The position numbers and the translations under genes are program-made. Below are positions 15,864-25,656 of a stretch of 64,000 nt of DNA, piece by piece. Source of the DNA: Hoeflea sp. YIM 152468 (GTDB lineage: Bacteria; Pseudomonadota; Alphaproteobacteria; Rhizobiales; Rhizobiaceae); the NCBI RefSeq assembly GCF_029210485.1, contig NZ_JARGET010000028.1:53362-117361 (forward strand). Reading direction: 5' to 3'. Every line of letters starts with the position of its first letter. Position 1 is the first letter of the stretch. The notes below the pieces were generated by a model. That model saw only the letters and a list, made by a program, of their open reading frames with translations, did no database searches and was not told the origin of the DNA.

Positions 15864-18158
15864 ATGAGAGTCGTTTGTTTGGGTGGCGGGCCGGCCGGTC
15901 TCTATTTCGCGATCTCCATGAAGTTGCGCGATCCTGCGCACGAAGTGGTGGTGATCGAGCGCAACAAACCAGACGACACCTTCGGTTGGGGCGTTGTGCT
16001 TTCGGATGAAACGCTGGTCAACCTGGCGGAAAACGACGCCGCAAGCGCCGCCGCGATCCGCGAGCATTTCGCCTATTGGGACGACGTCGCTGTCCACTTC
16101 AAGGGGACCAAAACGGTCTCTACCGGGCATGGATTTTGCGGCATTGGCCGCAAGCAGTTGCTGTTGCTGCTGCAGGCGCGAGCCAGGGAGGTTGGCGTCG
16201 AATTGCGGTTCGAGACCAACGCGACCAGCACCGCCGACTACGCCAAGGAATTCGACCTGGTGGTGGCCGCCGATGGTTTGAACTCGCGCACGCGAACCGA
16301 GTTTGCCGATGCGTTCCAGCCCGAAGTCGATGTGCGCAAATGCCAGTTCGTCTGGCTTGGCACGCACCAGAAATTCGACGACGCGTTCACCTTCATCTTC
16401 GAGGAGACCGACAAGGGCTGGCTGTGGGCGCATGCCTATCAGTTCGATGACGAGACGGCGACATTCATCGTCGAGTGCACCCAGGAAACCTTCGACGCCT
16501 ATGGCTTTGGCGAGAAAAGCCAGCAGGAAACCATCGCAATCTGCGAAAAAGTGTTCGCCAGGCATCTGGGCGGTCACAGCCTGATGACCAACGCCAACCA
16601 CATCCGCGGTTCGGCCTGGATCAGGTTTCCCCGGGTGCTGTGTGCGCGCTGGAGCCACGAGAATATCGTGCTGATGGGTGATGCGGCGGCAACCGCGCAT
16701 TTCTCCATCGGATCGGGCACCAAGCTGGCGCTCGAAAGCGCCATCGCGCTGGCCGATTATCTGCATTCCGAGCCGACCATGCCGAAGGCTTTTGAAAAAT
16801 ATGAGGAAGATCGCCGGCTTGAAGTGCTGCGGCTGCAGTCGGCAGCCCGCAACTCGATGGAGTGGTTCGAGGAAGTCGAGCGCTATTTCCACCTCGACCC
16901 GGTGCAGTTCAACTATTCGCTGCTGACCCGCTCGCAGCGGATCAGCCACGAAAACCTTCGCATGCGCGACGCCGAATGGCTGGAAGATGCCGAACGCTGG
17001 TTCCAGATCCAGGCGCAGGTGTCGGCGCAGGCGCCTGTGCGGCGGCCGATGTTTGCCCCTTACAAATTGCGCGAGATGGAACTCAAGAACCGCATCGTCG
17101 TGTCGCCGATGGCGCAGTACAAGGCCGTCGACGGCTGTCCGACCGACTGGCACCTGGTTCATTATGGCGAACGGGCCAAGGGCGGTGCCGGTCTGGTCTA
17201 TACCGAAATGACCTGTGTCTCGCCGGAAGGCCGGATTACACCTGGATGCCCGGGACTTTACACGGCGGAGCAGGAGGCGGCGTGGCGACGGATCGTTGAT
17301 TTCATCCACAGCGAGAGCGAGGCCAAGGTCTGCATGCAGATCGGTCATTCGGGCGCCAAGGGATCGACCCAGCTGGGTTGGGAGATCATGGATGCGCCGC
17401 TCAAGGATGGAAACTGGCCATTGCTGTCGGCTTCCGATGTGGCCTGGTCGTCCGCCAACCAGACGCCCAAGGCAATGACGCGTGCCGATATGGACATGGT
17501 CCGCGATCAGTTCGTCAAGTCAGCCGAAATGGCTGAGCGTGCCGGTTTCGACATGGTCGAGCTGCACATGGCGCACGGCTATCTATTGTCGTCTTTCATC
17601 ACGCCGCTGACCAACACGCGTGGCGACGAGTATGGCGGCAGTCTGGAGAACCGGATGCGGTTCCCGCTGGAAGTGTTTCACGCGGTGCGGGCGGTCTGGC
17701 CGCTCGCCAAGCCGATTTCGGTGCGCATCTCGGCCAGCGACTGGGTTGAAGGCGACGGCGTGACGCCGCAGGAAGCGGTTGAGATTGCGCTCATGCTCAA
17801 GCAGGCCGGCGTCGATATTTGCGACGTGTCCGCGGGGCAGACATCCAAGCTGGCCAGGCCGGTCTATGGCCGCATGTTCCAGACCCCGTTTGCCGACCGT
17901 ATCCGCAACGAGGCGCATATGGCGACCATGGCGGTGGGCAATATTTACGAGCCGGACCATGTCAATTCGATCCTGATGGCGGGTCGGGCCGATCTCGTCT
18001 GTCTTGCCCGTCCGCATCTGGCCAATCCCTACTGGACGCTGCACGCAGCAAGTGCGCTGGGAGACCAGGCCGAGCACTGGCCTGATCCCTACCATCCGGG
18101 ACGGGACCAGATGTGGCGGCTGGCGGAGCGCGCCGAGACCATGCTCGGAAAGGTCTGA
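15864..18158 (+). CDS. 2-Aminobenzoyl-CoA monooxygenase/reductase-type fusion (salicylyl-CoA 5-hydroxylase/old yellow enzyme)
   Basis: This 764-residue two-domain flavoenzyme has an N-terminal flavin monooxygenase domain (1-~385) with [12 protein letters not shown] at residues 6-17 and the FAD motif [16 protein letters not shown]. The C-terminal half (from ~390, [10 protein letters not shown]) is an old-yellow-enzyme reductase, with IGHSGAKG and the [14 protein letters not shown] region. This architecture is that of 2-aminobenzoyl-CoA monooxygenase/reductase of Azoarcus evansii, which hydroxylates and then reduces the ring of anthraniloyl-CoA. Databases often call it bifunctional salicylyl-CoA 5-hydroxylase/oxidoreductase. 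The ATG at 15864 has GGAGG 7 bases upstream. The CoA-ligase gene in the same operon supports the anthranilate reading. Confidence 0.9.
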   Translation: MRVVCLGGGPAGLYFAISMKLRDPAHEVVVIERNKPDDTFGWGVVLSDETLVNLAENDAASAAAIREHFAYWDDVAVHFKGTKTVSTGHGFCGIGRKQLLLLLQARAREVGVELRFETNATSTADYAKEFDLVVAADGLNSRTRTEFADAFQPEVDVRKCQFVWLGTHQKFDDAFTFIFEETDKGWLWAHAYQFDDETATFIVECTQETFDAYGFGEKSQQETIAICEKVFARHLGGHSLMTNANHIRGSAWIRFPRVLCARWSHENIVLMGDAAATAHFSIGSGTKLALESAIALADYLHSEPTMPKAFEKYEEDRRLEVLRLQSAARNSMEWFEEVERYFHLDPVQFNYSLLTRSQRISHENLRMRDAEWLEDAERWFQIQAQVSAQAPVRRPMFAPYKLREMELKNRIVVSPMAQYKAVDGCPTDWHLVHYGERAKGGAGLVYTEMTCVSPEGRITPGCPGLYTAEQEAAWRRIVDFIHSESEAKVCMQIGHSGAKGSTQLGWEIMDAPLKDGNWPLLSASDVAWSSANQTPKAMTRADMDMVRDQFVKSAEMAERAGFDMVELHMAHGYLLSSFITPLTNTRGDEYGGSLENRMRFPLEVFHAVRAVWPLAKPISVRISASDWVEGDGVTPQEAVEIALMLKQAGVDICDVSAGQTSKLARPVYGRMFQTPFADRIRNEAHMATMAVGNIYEPDHVNSILMAGRADLVCLARPHLANPYWTLHAASALGDQAEHWPDPYHPGRDQMWRLAERAETMLGKV

Positions 18159-18160
18159 CC

Positions 18161-18922
18161 ATGTCGGAGCTGATGGGTCACCATGCAATTGTCACCGGCG
18201 CCGGTTCGGGGGCCGGGGAGGCGATTGCGCTGGCGCTGGCGGACAAGGGCGCGCGGGTAACCGCAATTGGCCGGCGTCTGGCGCCACTGGAAGCCCTGGC
18301 GGCGCAGAATGACCGGATCGTCGCGGTCTCCGCCGATGTCACCGATGCCGCTGCAATGAGTGCCGCAATGGCACAGGCCGTGGCCAAGAACGGTGCGCCG
18401 ACAATCGTCATCGCCAACGCCGGGTCGGCTGAAAGCGCACCGTTCCACCGAACGGACGCGGAGCTGTTCCGCTCGACGCTGGATGTGAATTTGACCGGTG
18501 TTTTCAACACTTTCCAGTCCGCATATCTGAAAATGGATCGGGCCAAGCCGGGGCGGCTGATCGCCATTGCTTCGACCGCTGGCCTGAAGGGCTATGCCTA
18601 TGTCGGCGCCTATTGCGCGGCCAAGCACGGGGTCGTGGGCCTGGTGCGCAGCCTGGCGCAGGAACTGGCGCAGACCGGCGTTACCGTCAATGCCATCTGT
18701 CCGGGCTTTACCGACACGCCAATGCTTCACAGATCCATTGACAACATTGTGGAGAAAACCGGACGGTCGCGGGAGGAAGCCGAAGCTTCACTGCGGGACG
18801 TCAATCCGCAAGGGCGGTTCATTCAACCAGAAGAAATTGCCGAAACCGCGATCTGGCTTTGCAGCGATGCAGCGGCCTCTGTGACCGGTCAGGCAATATC
18901 GCTATCGGGGGGGGAGACATGA
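18161..18922 (+). CDS. SDR-family dehydrogenase (3-hydroxyacyl-CoA dehydrogenase-like)
   Basis: This 253-residue short-chain dehydrogenase has the cofactor motif TGAGSGAG at residues 12-19, NAG in VIANAGSAE, and catalytic Ser/Tyr/Lys in IASTAG and YVGAYCAAKHG. It starts two bases after the fused monooxygenase/reductase and overlaps the MarR gene by four bases. In the operon with an enoyl-CoA hydratase and an acyl-CoA dehydrogenase, it would supply the hydroxyacyl-CoA oxidation step of a beta-oxidation-like ring-opening sequence. Exact substrate is inferred. Confidence 0.9.
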   Translation: MSELMGHHAIVTGAGSGAGEAIALALADKGARVTAIGRRLAPLEALAAQNDRIVAVSADVTDAAAMSAAMAQAVAKNGAPTIVIANAGSAESAPFHRTDAELFRSTLDVNLTGVFNTFQSAYLKMDRAKPGRLIAIASTAGLKGYAYVGAYCAAKHGVVGLVRSLAQELAQTGVTVNAICPGFTDTPMLHRSIDNIVEKTGRSREEAEASLRDVNPQGRFIQPEEIAETAIWLCSDAAASVTGQAISLSGGET

Positions 18923-19422
18923 GCGAACATGCAGCATTGGTGCCGTCGGGCACACTCGAAGCGGGCGCGAAAGACGCAGCGTCATCGAAAGTCCGGTTGC
19001 GGCTTTGGCTCAAGCTTCTCAAGGCCACCAAACATGTCGAAGCCGAGTTGCGGGAGAACTTCCGCACCAACTTTGACACCACGTTGCCGCGCTTTGATGT
19101 GATGGCGGCGCTCTACCGGGTCGAGCCCGGCCTCAAGATGAGCCAGTTGTCGAGTGTGCTGCGGGTCTCCAACGGCAATGTCACCGGTATTGTTGATCGT
19201 CTGGTCGATGACGGCATTCTGGTGCGCGTTCCGGTGGACAATGACCGCCGCGCAACCACGGTGCGCCTGACAAAGGTCGGGCGCGAACAATTCGCACGAA
19301 TGGCAGCAATGCACGAAGCCTGGATCGACACGCTTCTCGATGGCATCGATGTGGCCGAAGTCCAGCATCTGTCCGATCAGCTCGAGCATGTTGCCCACAA
19401 GACCACCAAGAACGAGGACTGA
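18919..19422 (+). CDS. MarR-family transcriptional regulator (second of two)
   Basis: This 167-residue winged-helix protein has the helix-turn-helix region [26 protein letters not shown] and a basic wing [16 protein letters not shown]. It is embedded in the operon, overlapping the SDR gene by four bases and followed four bases later by the enoyl-CoA hydratase gene. MarR proteins in aromatic-CoA operons (for example those of hydroxycinnamate catabolism) often respond to the CoA thioester. 2-Aminobenzoyl-CoA is the obvious candidate effector, by inference. Confidence 0.92.
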   Translation: MSEHAALVPSGTLEAGAKDAASSKVRLRLWLKLLKATKHVEAELRENFRTNFDTTLPRFDVMAALYRVEPGLKMSQLSSVLRVSNGNVTGIVDRLVDDGILVRVPVDNDRRATTVRLTKVGREQFARMAAMHEAWIDTLLDGIDVAEVQHLSDQLEHVAHKTTKNED

Positions 19423-19426
19423 ACCC

Positions 19427-20230
19427 ATGGCGAGTGAAGCCCCCAGGAATTTTCGACTGACACTGACGGACGGGATTGCGGAAGTCTCGCTTGACCGGCC
19501 GGAACGAAAGAATCCTCTGACGTTTGAGAGCTATGCCGAGCTTCGCGACTGGTTTCGCGGATTGGTCTACCGGGAAGACGTCAAGGTGGTGATCTTCGGT
19601 TCGAACGGTGGCAATTTCAGCTCGGGTGGCGATGTCTTCGAGATCATCGGACCGCTGCTCGACAAGGACATGAAGGGCCTACTGGCGTTTACCCGCATGA
19701 CCGGTGACCTGGTCAAGGCGATTGTGGGCTGCGGCAAGCCGGTGATTGCGGCTGTTGACGGTGTCTGCGTCGGGGCAGGCGCAATCATTGCGATGGCGAG
19801 CGATCTGCGGATCGCCACGCCCGAAGCCAAGACCGCGTTTTTGTTCAACCGGGTGGGGCTGGCCGGCTGTGACATGGGGGCTTGCGCCATCCTGCCGCGG
19901 ATCATCGGCCAGGGCCGCGCTGCCGAGCTCTTGTACACCGGCCGCTCGATGAGCGCGGAAGAGGGCGAGCGCTGGGGCTTTTACAGCAGGGTTGTTGCGG
20001 CCGACGAGATCGACGCCGAAGCGCGCAAGCTTGCCAAACGGATCGCCGACGGGCCGACCTTTGCCAATATGATGACCAAGACCATGCTGGCACAGGAGTG
20101 GAACATGGGCATCGAACAGGCGATCGAGGCCGAGGCGCAGGCGCAGGCAATCTGCATGCAGACCCAGGATTTCCGCCGCGCCTATGATGCCTTCGCGGCC
20201 AAGCAGAAACCCGTCTTTGAGGGCAATTGA
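19427..20230 (+). CDS. Enoyl-CoA hydratase/isomerase-family protein
   Basis: This 267-residue crotonase-fold enzyme has the oxyanion-hole segments SSGGDVFEI and [15 protein letters not shown], and a catalytic-face segment [18 protein letters not shown]. In typical hydratases two glutamates sit in this last region; here the stretch reads GLAGCDMGA, so an Asp may take one position. Hydrolase or ring-opening activity of the same fold is therefore possible. The ATG at 19427 lies four bases after the MarR stop and the gene overlaps the acyl-CoA dehydrogenase start by one base. It belongs to the 2-aminobenzoyl-CoA degradation operon. Confidence 0.88.
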   Translation: MASEAPRNFRLTLTDGIAEVSLDRPERKNPLTFESYAELRDWFRGLVYREDVKVVIFGSNGGNFSSGGDVFEIIGPLLDKDMKGLLAFTRMTGDLVKAIVGCGKPVIAAVDGVCVGAGAIIAMASDLRIATPEAKTAFLFNRVGLAGCDMGACAILPRIIGQGRAAELLYTGRSMSAEEGERWGFYSRVVAADEIDAEARKLAKRIADGPTFANMMTKTMLAQEWNMGIEQAIEAEAQAQAICMQTQDFRRAYDAFAAKQKPVFEGN

Positions 20231-21396
20231 TGGCCGACCGCAGTTTTCTACAGTGGCCGTTTTTTGATCAAGCGCATCGCGTCCTGGCGGACCGCATCGA
20301 TGAATGGGCCGGTGGCGCGCTCGCCGGCCTTGACCATTCCGATGTCGATGAGACCTGCAAGGGGCTGGTCAAGCGGCTAGGCGAAGCAGGCTGGCTGACG
20401 CATTCGGCGGTCGATCCTGCTGACGAGGCTTCGCGTATCGATGTGCGCAGCCTGTGCATCTTGCGCGAGACGCTGGCGCGGCACGATGGCCTGGCTGATT
20501 TCGCGTTTGCCATGCAGGGGCTGGGCACCGGTGCCCTGTCGCTGTTCGGCACGCCCGAGCAGAAGACCGAATGGCTGACCTTGACCCGCGCCGGCAAGGC
20601 GTTGTCTGCCTTCGCACTGTCTGAACCGGCCTCGGGATCCGATGTGGCCAACATCGCCATGACAGCAAGCCGCGATGGCAATGACTATGTCCTCAATGGA
20701 GAGAAGACCTGGATCTCCAATGGCGGCATCGCCGATGTTTATACTGTGTTTGCGCGCACCGGTGAGGCGCCGGGCGCCAAGGGGTTGTCGGCCTTCGTCG
20801 TCGCCGCCGATACGCCGGGCCTCGAGATCGCCGAGCGGCTGGAAGTGGTCGCGCCGCATCCGCTGGCACGGCTGGCGTTCAGCGGTTGCCGGATTCCGGC
20901 CTCGGCGATGATCGGCAAACCCGGAGACGGTTTCCGCATCGCCATGTCGGTGCTTGACGTGTTCCGGTCGACTGTTGCTGCGGCCGCCCTGGGATTTGCC
21001 CGCCGGGCTCTCGACGAGAGTCTCACCCGCGTCAGCGAGCGGCAGCTCTTCGGCGCGCCGATGAGCGATCTGCAGATGGTGCAGGGACACATTGCCGATA
21101 TGGCGCTTGATGTCGATGCCGCGGCACTGCTGGTCTACCGGGCGGCCTGGCTCAAGGATCAGGGCGCGCCGCGGGTGAGCCGTGAGGCGGCGATGGCCAA
21201 GCTTTATGCCACAGACCATGCTCAGGACGTGATCGACAAGGCGGTTCAACTGCACGGCGGAGATGGCGTGCGCAAGGGCCATATCGTGGAAAGTCTGTAC
21301 CGCGAAATCCGCGCCCTGCGCATTTATGAAGGCGCGTCGGACGTCCAGAAAGTGGTGATCGCGCGGCAGACTTTGGCAAATTTCGGGGGAGCGTGA
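20230..21396 (+). CDS. Acyl-CoA dehydrogenase
   Basis: This 388-residue flavoenzyme of the acyl-CoA dehydrogenase family has the segments [15 protein letters not shown] and [20 protein letters not shown], the C-terminal [32 protein letters not shown], and the expected catalytic Glu in YEGASD. ATG at 20230 overlaps the previous stop. It feeds electrons to ETF in the cytoplasm. In this operon it would oxidise an alicyclic CoA thioester made by the monooxygenase/reductase, or a ring-opened product. Confidence 0.92.
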   Translation: MADRSFLQWPFFDQAHRVLADRIDEWAGGALAGLDHSDVDETCKGLVKRLGEAGWLTHSAVDPADEASRIDVRSLCILRETLARHDGLADFAFAMQGLGTGALSLFGTPEQKTEWLTLTRAGKALSAFALSEPASGSDVANIAMTASRDGNDYVLNGEKTWISNGGIADVYTVFARTGEAPGAKGLSAFVVAADTPGLEIAERLEVVAPHPLARLAFSGCRIPASAMIGKPGDGFRIAMSVLDVFRSTVAAAALGFARRALDESLTRVSERQLFGAPMSDLQMVQGHIADMALDVDAAALLVYRAAWLKDQGAPRVSREAAMAKLYATDHAQDVIDKAVQLHGGDGVRKGHIVESLYREIRALRIYEGASDVQKVVIARQTLANFGGA

Positions 21397-21397
21397 A

Positions 21398-23026
21398 ATG
21401 TTGGGACCATCAGGGCATACAGATACGTTCACACGGGATAATCTGCCTCCAGCCGATCAGTGGCCGGAATTTTTGCTCGATGGATTTGAGTATCCCGACT
21501 GGCTCAATTGCGGCTATGAACTGACCGATGCGATGGTGGCCAGGGGCTTTGGCGACCATGTTGCGCTGATCGGCAATGGCCGGATCAGGACCTACAAGGA
21601 ACTCACCGACTGGACCAACCGGATCGCGCATGCGCTGGTTGAGGATTATGGCGTCAAGCCAGGCAATCGCATCCTGGTCCGCTCGGCCAACAATCCGGCG
21701 ATGGTGGCGGTCTGGCTGGCGGCCACCAAGGCGGGCGCCGTGGTGGTCAACACCATGCCGATGTTTCGTGCCGCTGAGCTAGGCAAGATCGCCGATAAGG
21801 CCGAAATCTCGCTGGCACTGTGCGACACGCGGCTGATGGACGAGATGGTGGCCTGCGCCAAGGATAACCGTTTCCTCGACAAGGTGGTTGGGTTTGACGG
21901 CACCGCCAATCATGACGCCGAACTCGATCGGCTGGCGCTGTCCAAGCCGGTGCGGTTCGAGACGGTCAAAACCGGGCGCGATGATGTCGCCCTGCTTGGC
22001 TTCACGTCGGGCACGACCGGCATGCCAAAGGCGACGATGCATTTTCATCGGGATATGCTGATTATCGCTGACGGCTATGCCCGGGAAGTCCTCGACGTCA
22101 CCCCCGAAGACGTGTTCGTCGGCTCGCCACCTCTGGCCTTCACCTTCGGGCTTGGTGGTCTGGCGGTGTTCCCGCTGCGCTTTGGCGCCGCCGCCGCACT
22201 TCTTGAGCAGGCAACCCCGGCCAATATGGTCGAGATTATCCAGACCCACAAAGCGACCGTGTGCTTCACCGCACCCACCGCCTACCGCGCCATGCTGGCG
22301 GCGATGGACGAGGGGGCGGATTTGTCCTCGCTGCGCGCTGCGGTCTCGGCCGGCGAGACCTTGCCTGGACCGGTCTATGACCAGTGGATGATGAAAACCG
22401 GCAAGCCGATGCTGGATGGCATTGGCGCCACCGAGATGCTGCATATCTTCATCTCGAACAGGTTCGAAAATTCACGCGCGGCCTGCACCGGCCTACCGGT
22501 CAGCGGTTATCAGGCACGCATTGTCGACGACGCCATGAACGAAGTGCCACGGGGCACCATCGGTCGTCTGGCGGTGCGCGGTCCCACCGGTTGCCGCTAT
22601 CTTGCCGACCCAGCGCAGCAGCAGAAATATGTGCGTGACGGCTGGAACCTGACTGGCGACTCGTTCGTCCAGGACGAGGACGGGTTCTTCCATTTTGCGG
22701 CGCGCAGCGACGACATGATCGTGTCTGCCGGCTACAACATCGCCGGTCCGGAAGTCGAGGCTGCGTTGCTGGCGCATGCGGATGTGGCCGAATGCGCCGT
22801 GATTGGTGTGCCGAACGAGGCGCGTGGCCAGATTGTGCAGGCGCATGTGGTGCTCAAATCAGGCATTGCTGCCGACGACATGACCATCAAACGCCTGCAG
22901 GATCACGTCAAGGCGGTGATCGCACCTTACAAGTATCCACGCTCGGTCGTGTTCACCGATGCTCTCCCCAAGACACAAACCGGCAAGATCCAGCGGTTCC
23001 GGCTGCGTCCGGACGATGCTGTCTGA
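21398..23026 (+). CDS. 2-Aminobenzoate-CoA ligase-like AMP-dependent synthetase
   Basis: This 542-residue ANL-superfamily ligase has the P-loop FTSGTTGMPKATMHFH near residue 200, the motif LTGDSFVQDEDGFFHFAARSDDMI, and the C-terminal catalytic Lys in LPKTQTGKIQRF. Overall it is the benzoate/2-aminobenzoate-CoA ligase type. It activates anthranilate with ATP and CoA to 2-aminobenzoyl-CoA, the substrate of the fused monooxygenase/reductase at the head of the operon. It begins one base after the acyl-CoA dehydrogenase stop. Benzoate or salicylate as substrate cannot be excluded by sequence, but kynureninase in the same operon produces anthranilate. Confidence 0.88.
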   Translation: MLGPSGHTDTFTRDNLPPADQWPEFLLDGFEYPDWLNCGYELTDAMVARGFGDHVALIGNGRIRTYKELTDWTNRIAHALVEDYGVKPGNRILVRSANNPAMVAVWLAATKAGAVVVNTMPMFRAAELGKIADKAEISLALCDTRLMDEMVACAKDNRFLDKVVGFDGTANHDAELDRLALSKPVRFETVKTGRDDVALLGFTSGTTGMPKATMHFHRDMLIIADGYAREVLDVTPEDVFVGSPPLAFTFGLGGLAVFPLRFGAAAALLEQATPANMVEIIQTHKATVCFTAPTAYRAMLAAMDEGADLSSLRAAVSAGETLPGPVYDQWMMKTGKPMLDGIGATEMLHIFISNRFENSRAACTGLPVSGYQARIVDDAMNEVPRGTIGRLAVRGPTGCRYLADPAQQQKYVRDGWNLTGDSFVQDEDGFFHFAARSDDMIVSAGYNIAGPEVEAALLAHADVAECAVIGVPNEARGQIVQAHVVLKSGIAADDMTIKRLQDHVKAVIAPYKYPRSVVFTDALPKTQTGKIQRFRLRPDDAV

Positions 23027-23065
23027 ACCACCCCACCTCCCAAGGTACTAACGAGGAATTTCATC

Positions 23066-23476
23066 ATGATAGAAGCAATAACCCCATCGGACTGGGAAAA
23101 GCCCAAGGGGTACTCAAACGGCCTGCTGGTCGACGGTGAGCGGTTGTACATCGGCGGTCAGATCGGCTGGAACAAGGATCAGGTGTTCGAGCACCATGAT
23201 TTCGTTGGCCAGCTGGAACAGACGTTGAACAACGTCGTGGCCATCGTGCGCGCGGCCGGTGGCGACGTGACGGACATTGTCCGCCTGACCTGGTTCATCA
23301 CCGACAAGAAGGAATACATGGCCAACCAGAAAGAGGTCGGCGGGGCTTACCGCCGGGTTCTGGGACGCCATTTCCCCACCATGTCGGTTGTTGTCGTTGC
23401 CGGGCTGATCGAAGATGAAGCCTTGATCGAGATTGAAGCATCGGCGGAAATCGGGAAGTCGCAGAAGGAAGCGTAA
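23066..23476 (+). CDS. RidA-family protein lacking the canonical active-site arginine
   Basis: This 136-residue YjgF/RidA-fold protein has the typical YSNGLLVDG...LYIGGQIGW start and the EIEASAEI C-terminus. The Arg that classical RidA uses for imine hydrolysis (normally in a PxR motif before a run of valines) is replaced: the stretch reads FPTMSVVVVAGL. Arg-less members of the family include dedicated catabolic deaminases such as 2-aminomuconate deaminase. A role in removing the amino group from the ring-derived enamine/imine CoA ester would fit this operon; this is inference. Confidence 0.88.
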   Translation: MIEAITPSDWEKPKGYSNGLLVDGERLYIGGQIGWNKDQVFEHHDFVGQLEQTLNNVVAIVRAAGGDVTDIVRLTWFITDKKEYMANQKEVGGAYRRVLGRHFPTMSVVVVAGLIEDEALIEIEASAEIGKSQKEA

Positions 23477-23480
23477 GCCC

Positions 23481-24674
23481 ATGACCACATTCGAAACACG
23501 CCGCGGCATGTTCGCGTTGCCGGACGGGATCACCTATCTCGACGGCAATTCGCTCGGGCCGCTGCCAAAGACGGCCGTCGAGCGCGCCCGCACGGCCATC
23601 GCGGATGAATGGGGTCCCATGCTGATCACCGGCTGGAACAAGGCGGGCTGGATGGACCTGCCGTCCCGGCTGGGTGACCGGATCGGCCGGCTGATCGGCG
23701 CGCCGGCCGGCAGCACCATGGTCGGCGATACGTTGTCGATCAAGGTCTATCAGGCGGTTGCATCTGCGGTGGAGCTGCGTCCCGAACGCAAGATCGTGTT
23801 GTCGGACAATGGCAATTTCCCCAGCGACCTGTACATGGCCGACGGGCTGCTCAGGAGCCTGAAACAGGGGCACGAACTCAAGATCGTCGATCCGGAAGCG
23901 GTGAGCGATCATATCAATGAGGATGTGGCGGCTGTCCTGCTGACCCAGGTCGACTACCGCACCGGACGGTTGCATGACATGAAGGCGATCACCGCCAAAG
24001 CCCACACCCACGGGGCAATCATGATCTGGGACCTGGCACATTCGGCCGGCGCACTGCCGGTCGATCTGACCGCATGCAATGTCGATATCGCTGTCGGCTG
24101 CACCTACAAATATCTCAATGGCGGTCCTGGCGCGCCGGGGTTTATCCATGTCCGGCCTGATCTGATCGACCAGGTCCGCCCGGCCCTGTCGGGCTGGCTC
24201 GGGCATGAGGCGCCGTTTGCCTTTGATCTTGATTACCGGCCAGGCCAGGGCATCAACCGGATGCGGGTCGGCACGCCGCCAGTCATCCAGATGGCGGTTC
24301 TGGATACCGCACTCGATGCCTTCGACGGCGTCGATATGAACGCGCTTCGCGCCCGTTCGATCGAACTGTCCGAACAGTTCATCGGTGAAGTCGAGGCCAC
24401 CTGCAAACAGGTGGAACTTGCCAGTCCGCGCGATCCCCAGGCCCGCGGCTCGCAGGTCTCTTTCCGCTTTGTTGAAGGCTATGCCGCGATGCAGGCCTTG
24501 ATCGCCCGCAGCATCATCGGCGATTTCCGGGCCCCCGACATCATGCGGTTCGGTTTCTGTCCGCTCTACAACACATCGCAGGATGTCAGCCATGCCGCGG
24601 CAGCCCTGTGCGACATCATCGCCACCGGCGAGTGGGATCAGCCGGCATTCAGAACCCGGAAAGCTGTCACATGA
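23481..24674 (+). CDS. kynU: Kynureninase
   Basis: This 397-residue PLP enzyme has the kynureninase N-terminal motif [12 protein letters not shown] at residues 18-29, the cofactor Asp region [16 protein letters not shown], Schiff-base Lys210 in [15 protein letters not shown] and a C-terminal [11 protein letters not shown]. It cleaves kynurenine to anthranilate and alanine. The ATG at 23481 follows the RidA gene by four bases, and its stop overlaps the start of tryptophan dioxygenase. It therefore works with the next gene and with the CoA ligase to route tryptophan into 2-aminobenzoyl-CoA. Confidence 0.95.
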   Translation: MTTFETRRGMFALPDGITYLDGNSLGPLPKTAVERARTAIADEWGPMLITGWNKAGWMDLPSRLGDRIGRLIGAPAGSTMVGDTLSIKVYQAVASAVELRPERKIVLSDNGNFPSDLYMADGLLRSLKQGHELKIVDPEAVSDHINEDVAAVLLTQVDYRTGRLHDMKAITAKAHTHGAIMIWDLAHSAGALPVDLTACNVDIAVGCTYKYLNGGPGAPGFIHVRPDLIDQVRPALSGWLGHEAPFAFDLDYRPGQGINRMRVGTPPVIQMAVLDTALDAFDGVDMNALRARSIELSEQFIGEVEATCKQVELASPRDPQARGSQVSFRFVEGYAAMQALIARSIIGDFRAPDIMRFGFCPLYNTSQDVSHAAAALCDIIATGEWDQPAFRTRKAVT

Positions 24675-25513
24675 GCGAGAACAGCGACTACGATCCTGCG
24701 CAGGAAGGCGCGCAGATGGATTTTGACGGGCGCATGTCCTACGGCGACTATTTGTGCCTCGACCAGGTTCTGGGCGCGCAAAGACCACGCACCGATGCTC
24801 ATGACGAAATGCTGTTCATCATTCAGCATCAGACGTCCGAATTGTGGATGAGACTGGTGATCCATGAGATCACCGCGGCGCGCGAGGCAATAAAGACTGA
24901 TCAATTGCAGCCGGCGATGAAGACCCTGTCGCGCGTGTCGCGGATTTTCGAGCAGCTCAATTCCGCCTGGGATGTGCTGCGGACCATGACGCCGAGCGAC
25001 TACACCCATTTCCGCCGCAAGCTGGGCCAGTCGTCAGGGTTTCAGTCCTACCAGTACCGCGCGATCGAATTTGCGCTCGGCAACCGCAATCACGCGATGC
25101 TGCGACCCCATGCTCATGTGCCCGGAGTTCTAGCCAAGCTCGAGGCTGAACTGGCCGAACCGAGCCTCTACGACGAAGCGATCCGGCTGGCCGCACGGCG
25201 CGGGATCGCCATGCCTGAAGACGTGCTTGGCCGTGACGTGCGCACCACCCACACGGTTCATGATGGGGTGACGCAGGGCTGGAAGCTCATCTATGAAGAT
25301 CCGGAGAAATACTGGGCGCTCTACGAGGTGGCTGAGAAACTGGTGGATCTGGAAGATTATTTCCGCCGCTGGCGCTTCAACCACGTTACGACGGTGGAGC
25401 GGGTGATCGGACTCAAGCGCGGCACCGGCGGCACCGGCGGCACCAGCTATCTCAGGCGGATGCTTGATGTGGAGCTGTTCCCCGAATTGTGGCGGGTGCG
25501 CACCGAGCTGTAG
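24671..25513 (+). CDS. kynA: Tryptophan 2,3-dioxygenase
   Basis: This 280-residue haem enzyme converts L-tryptophan to N-formylkynurenine. Typical features are [16 protein letters not shown] near the N-terminus, [16 protein letters not shown] at 44-59, SGFQSYQYR, and the likely haem-ligand His in [13 protein letters not shown], followed by the Gly/Thr-rich [13 protein letters not shown] substrate loop. The ATG at 24671 overlaps the kynureninase stop. It is the last gene of the operon. No dedicated kynurenine formamidase gene lies beside it. Confidence 0.96.
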   Translation: MSENSDYDPAQEGAQMDFDGRMSYGDYLCLDQVLGAQRPRTDAHDEMLFIIQHQTSELWMRLVIHEITAAREAIKTDQLQPAMKTLSRVSRIFEQLNSAWDVLRTMTPSDYTHFRRKLGQSSGFQSYQYRAIEFALGNRNHAMLRPHAHVPGVLAKLEAELAEPSLYDEAIRLAARRGIAMPEDVLGRDVRTTHTVHDGVTQGWKLIYEDPEKYWALYEVAEKLVDLEDYFRRWRFNHVTTVERVIGLKRGTGGTGGTSYLRRMLDVELFPELWRVRTEL

Positions 25514-25522
25514 GCACCACCC

Positions 25523-25549
25523 GACATATACTTTAGCCTTGAAATAACT
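25523..25549 (+). promoter_or_regulatory. Candidate promoter/operator upstream of the bicupin gene
   Basis: GACATATA, seven bases, then CTTGAAATAACT. The same two blocks stand nine bases apart at 15785-15813. The sequence lies just after the tryptophan dioxygenase stop in an AT-rich gap and suggests that the bicupin has its own promoter under the same control. Confidence 0.45.
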
Positions 25550-25656
25550 ATGTGGTTCGGTAATCATTAAATCCTATAGGAATGTGCGGGTTTTTGCCAT
25601 CGACGATGGGTGGCCTGCGCAAAAAGCCGGCAAGCTGTGTTTTTGGGAGAGAACAG

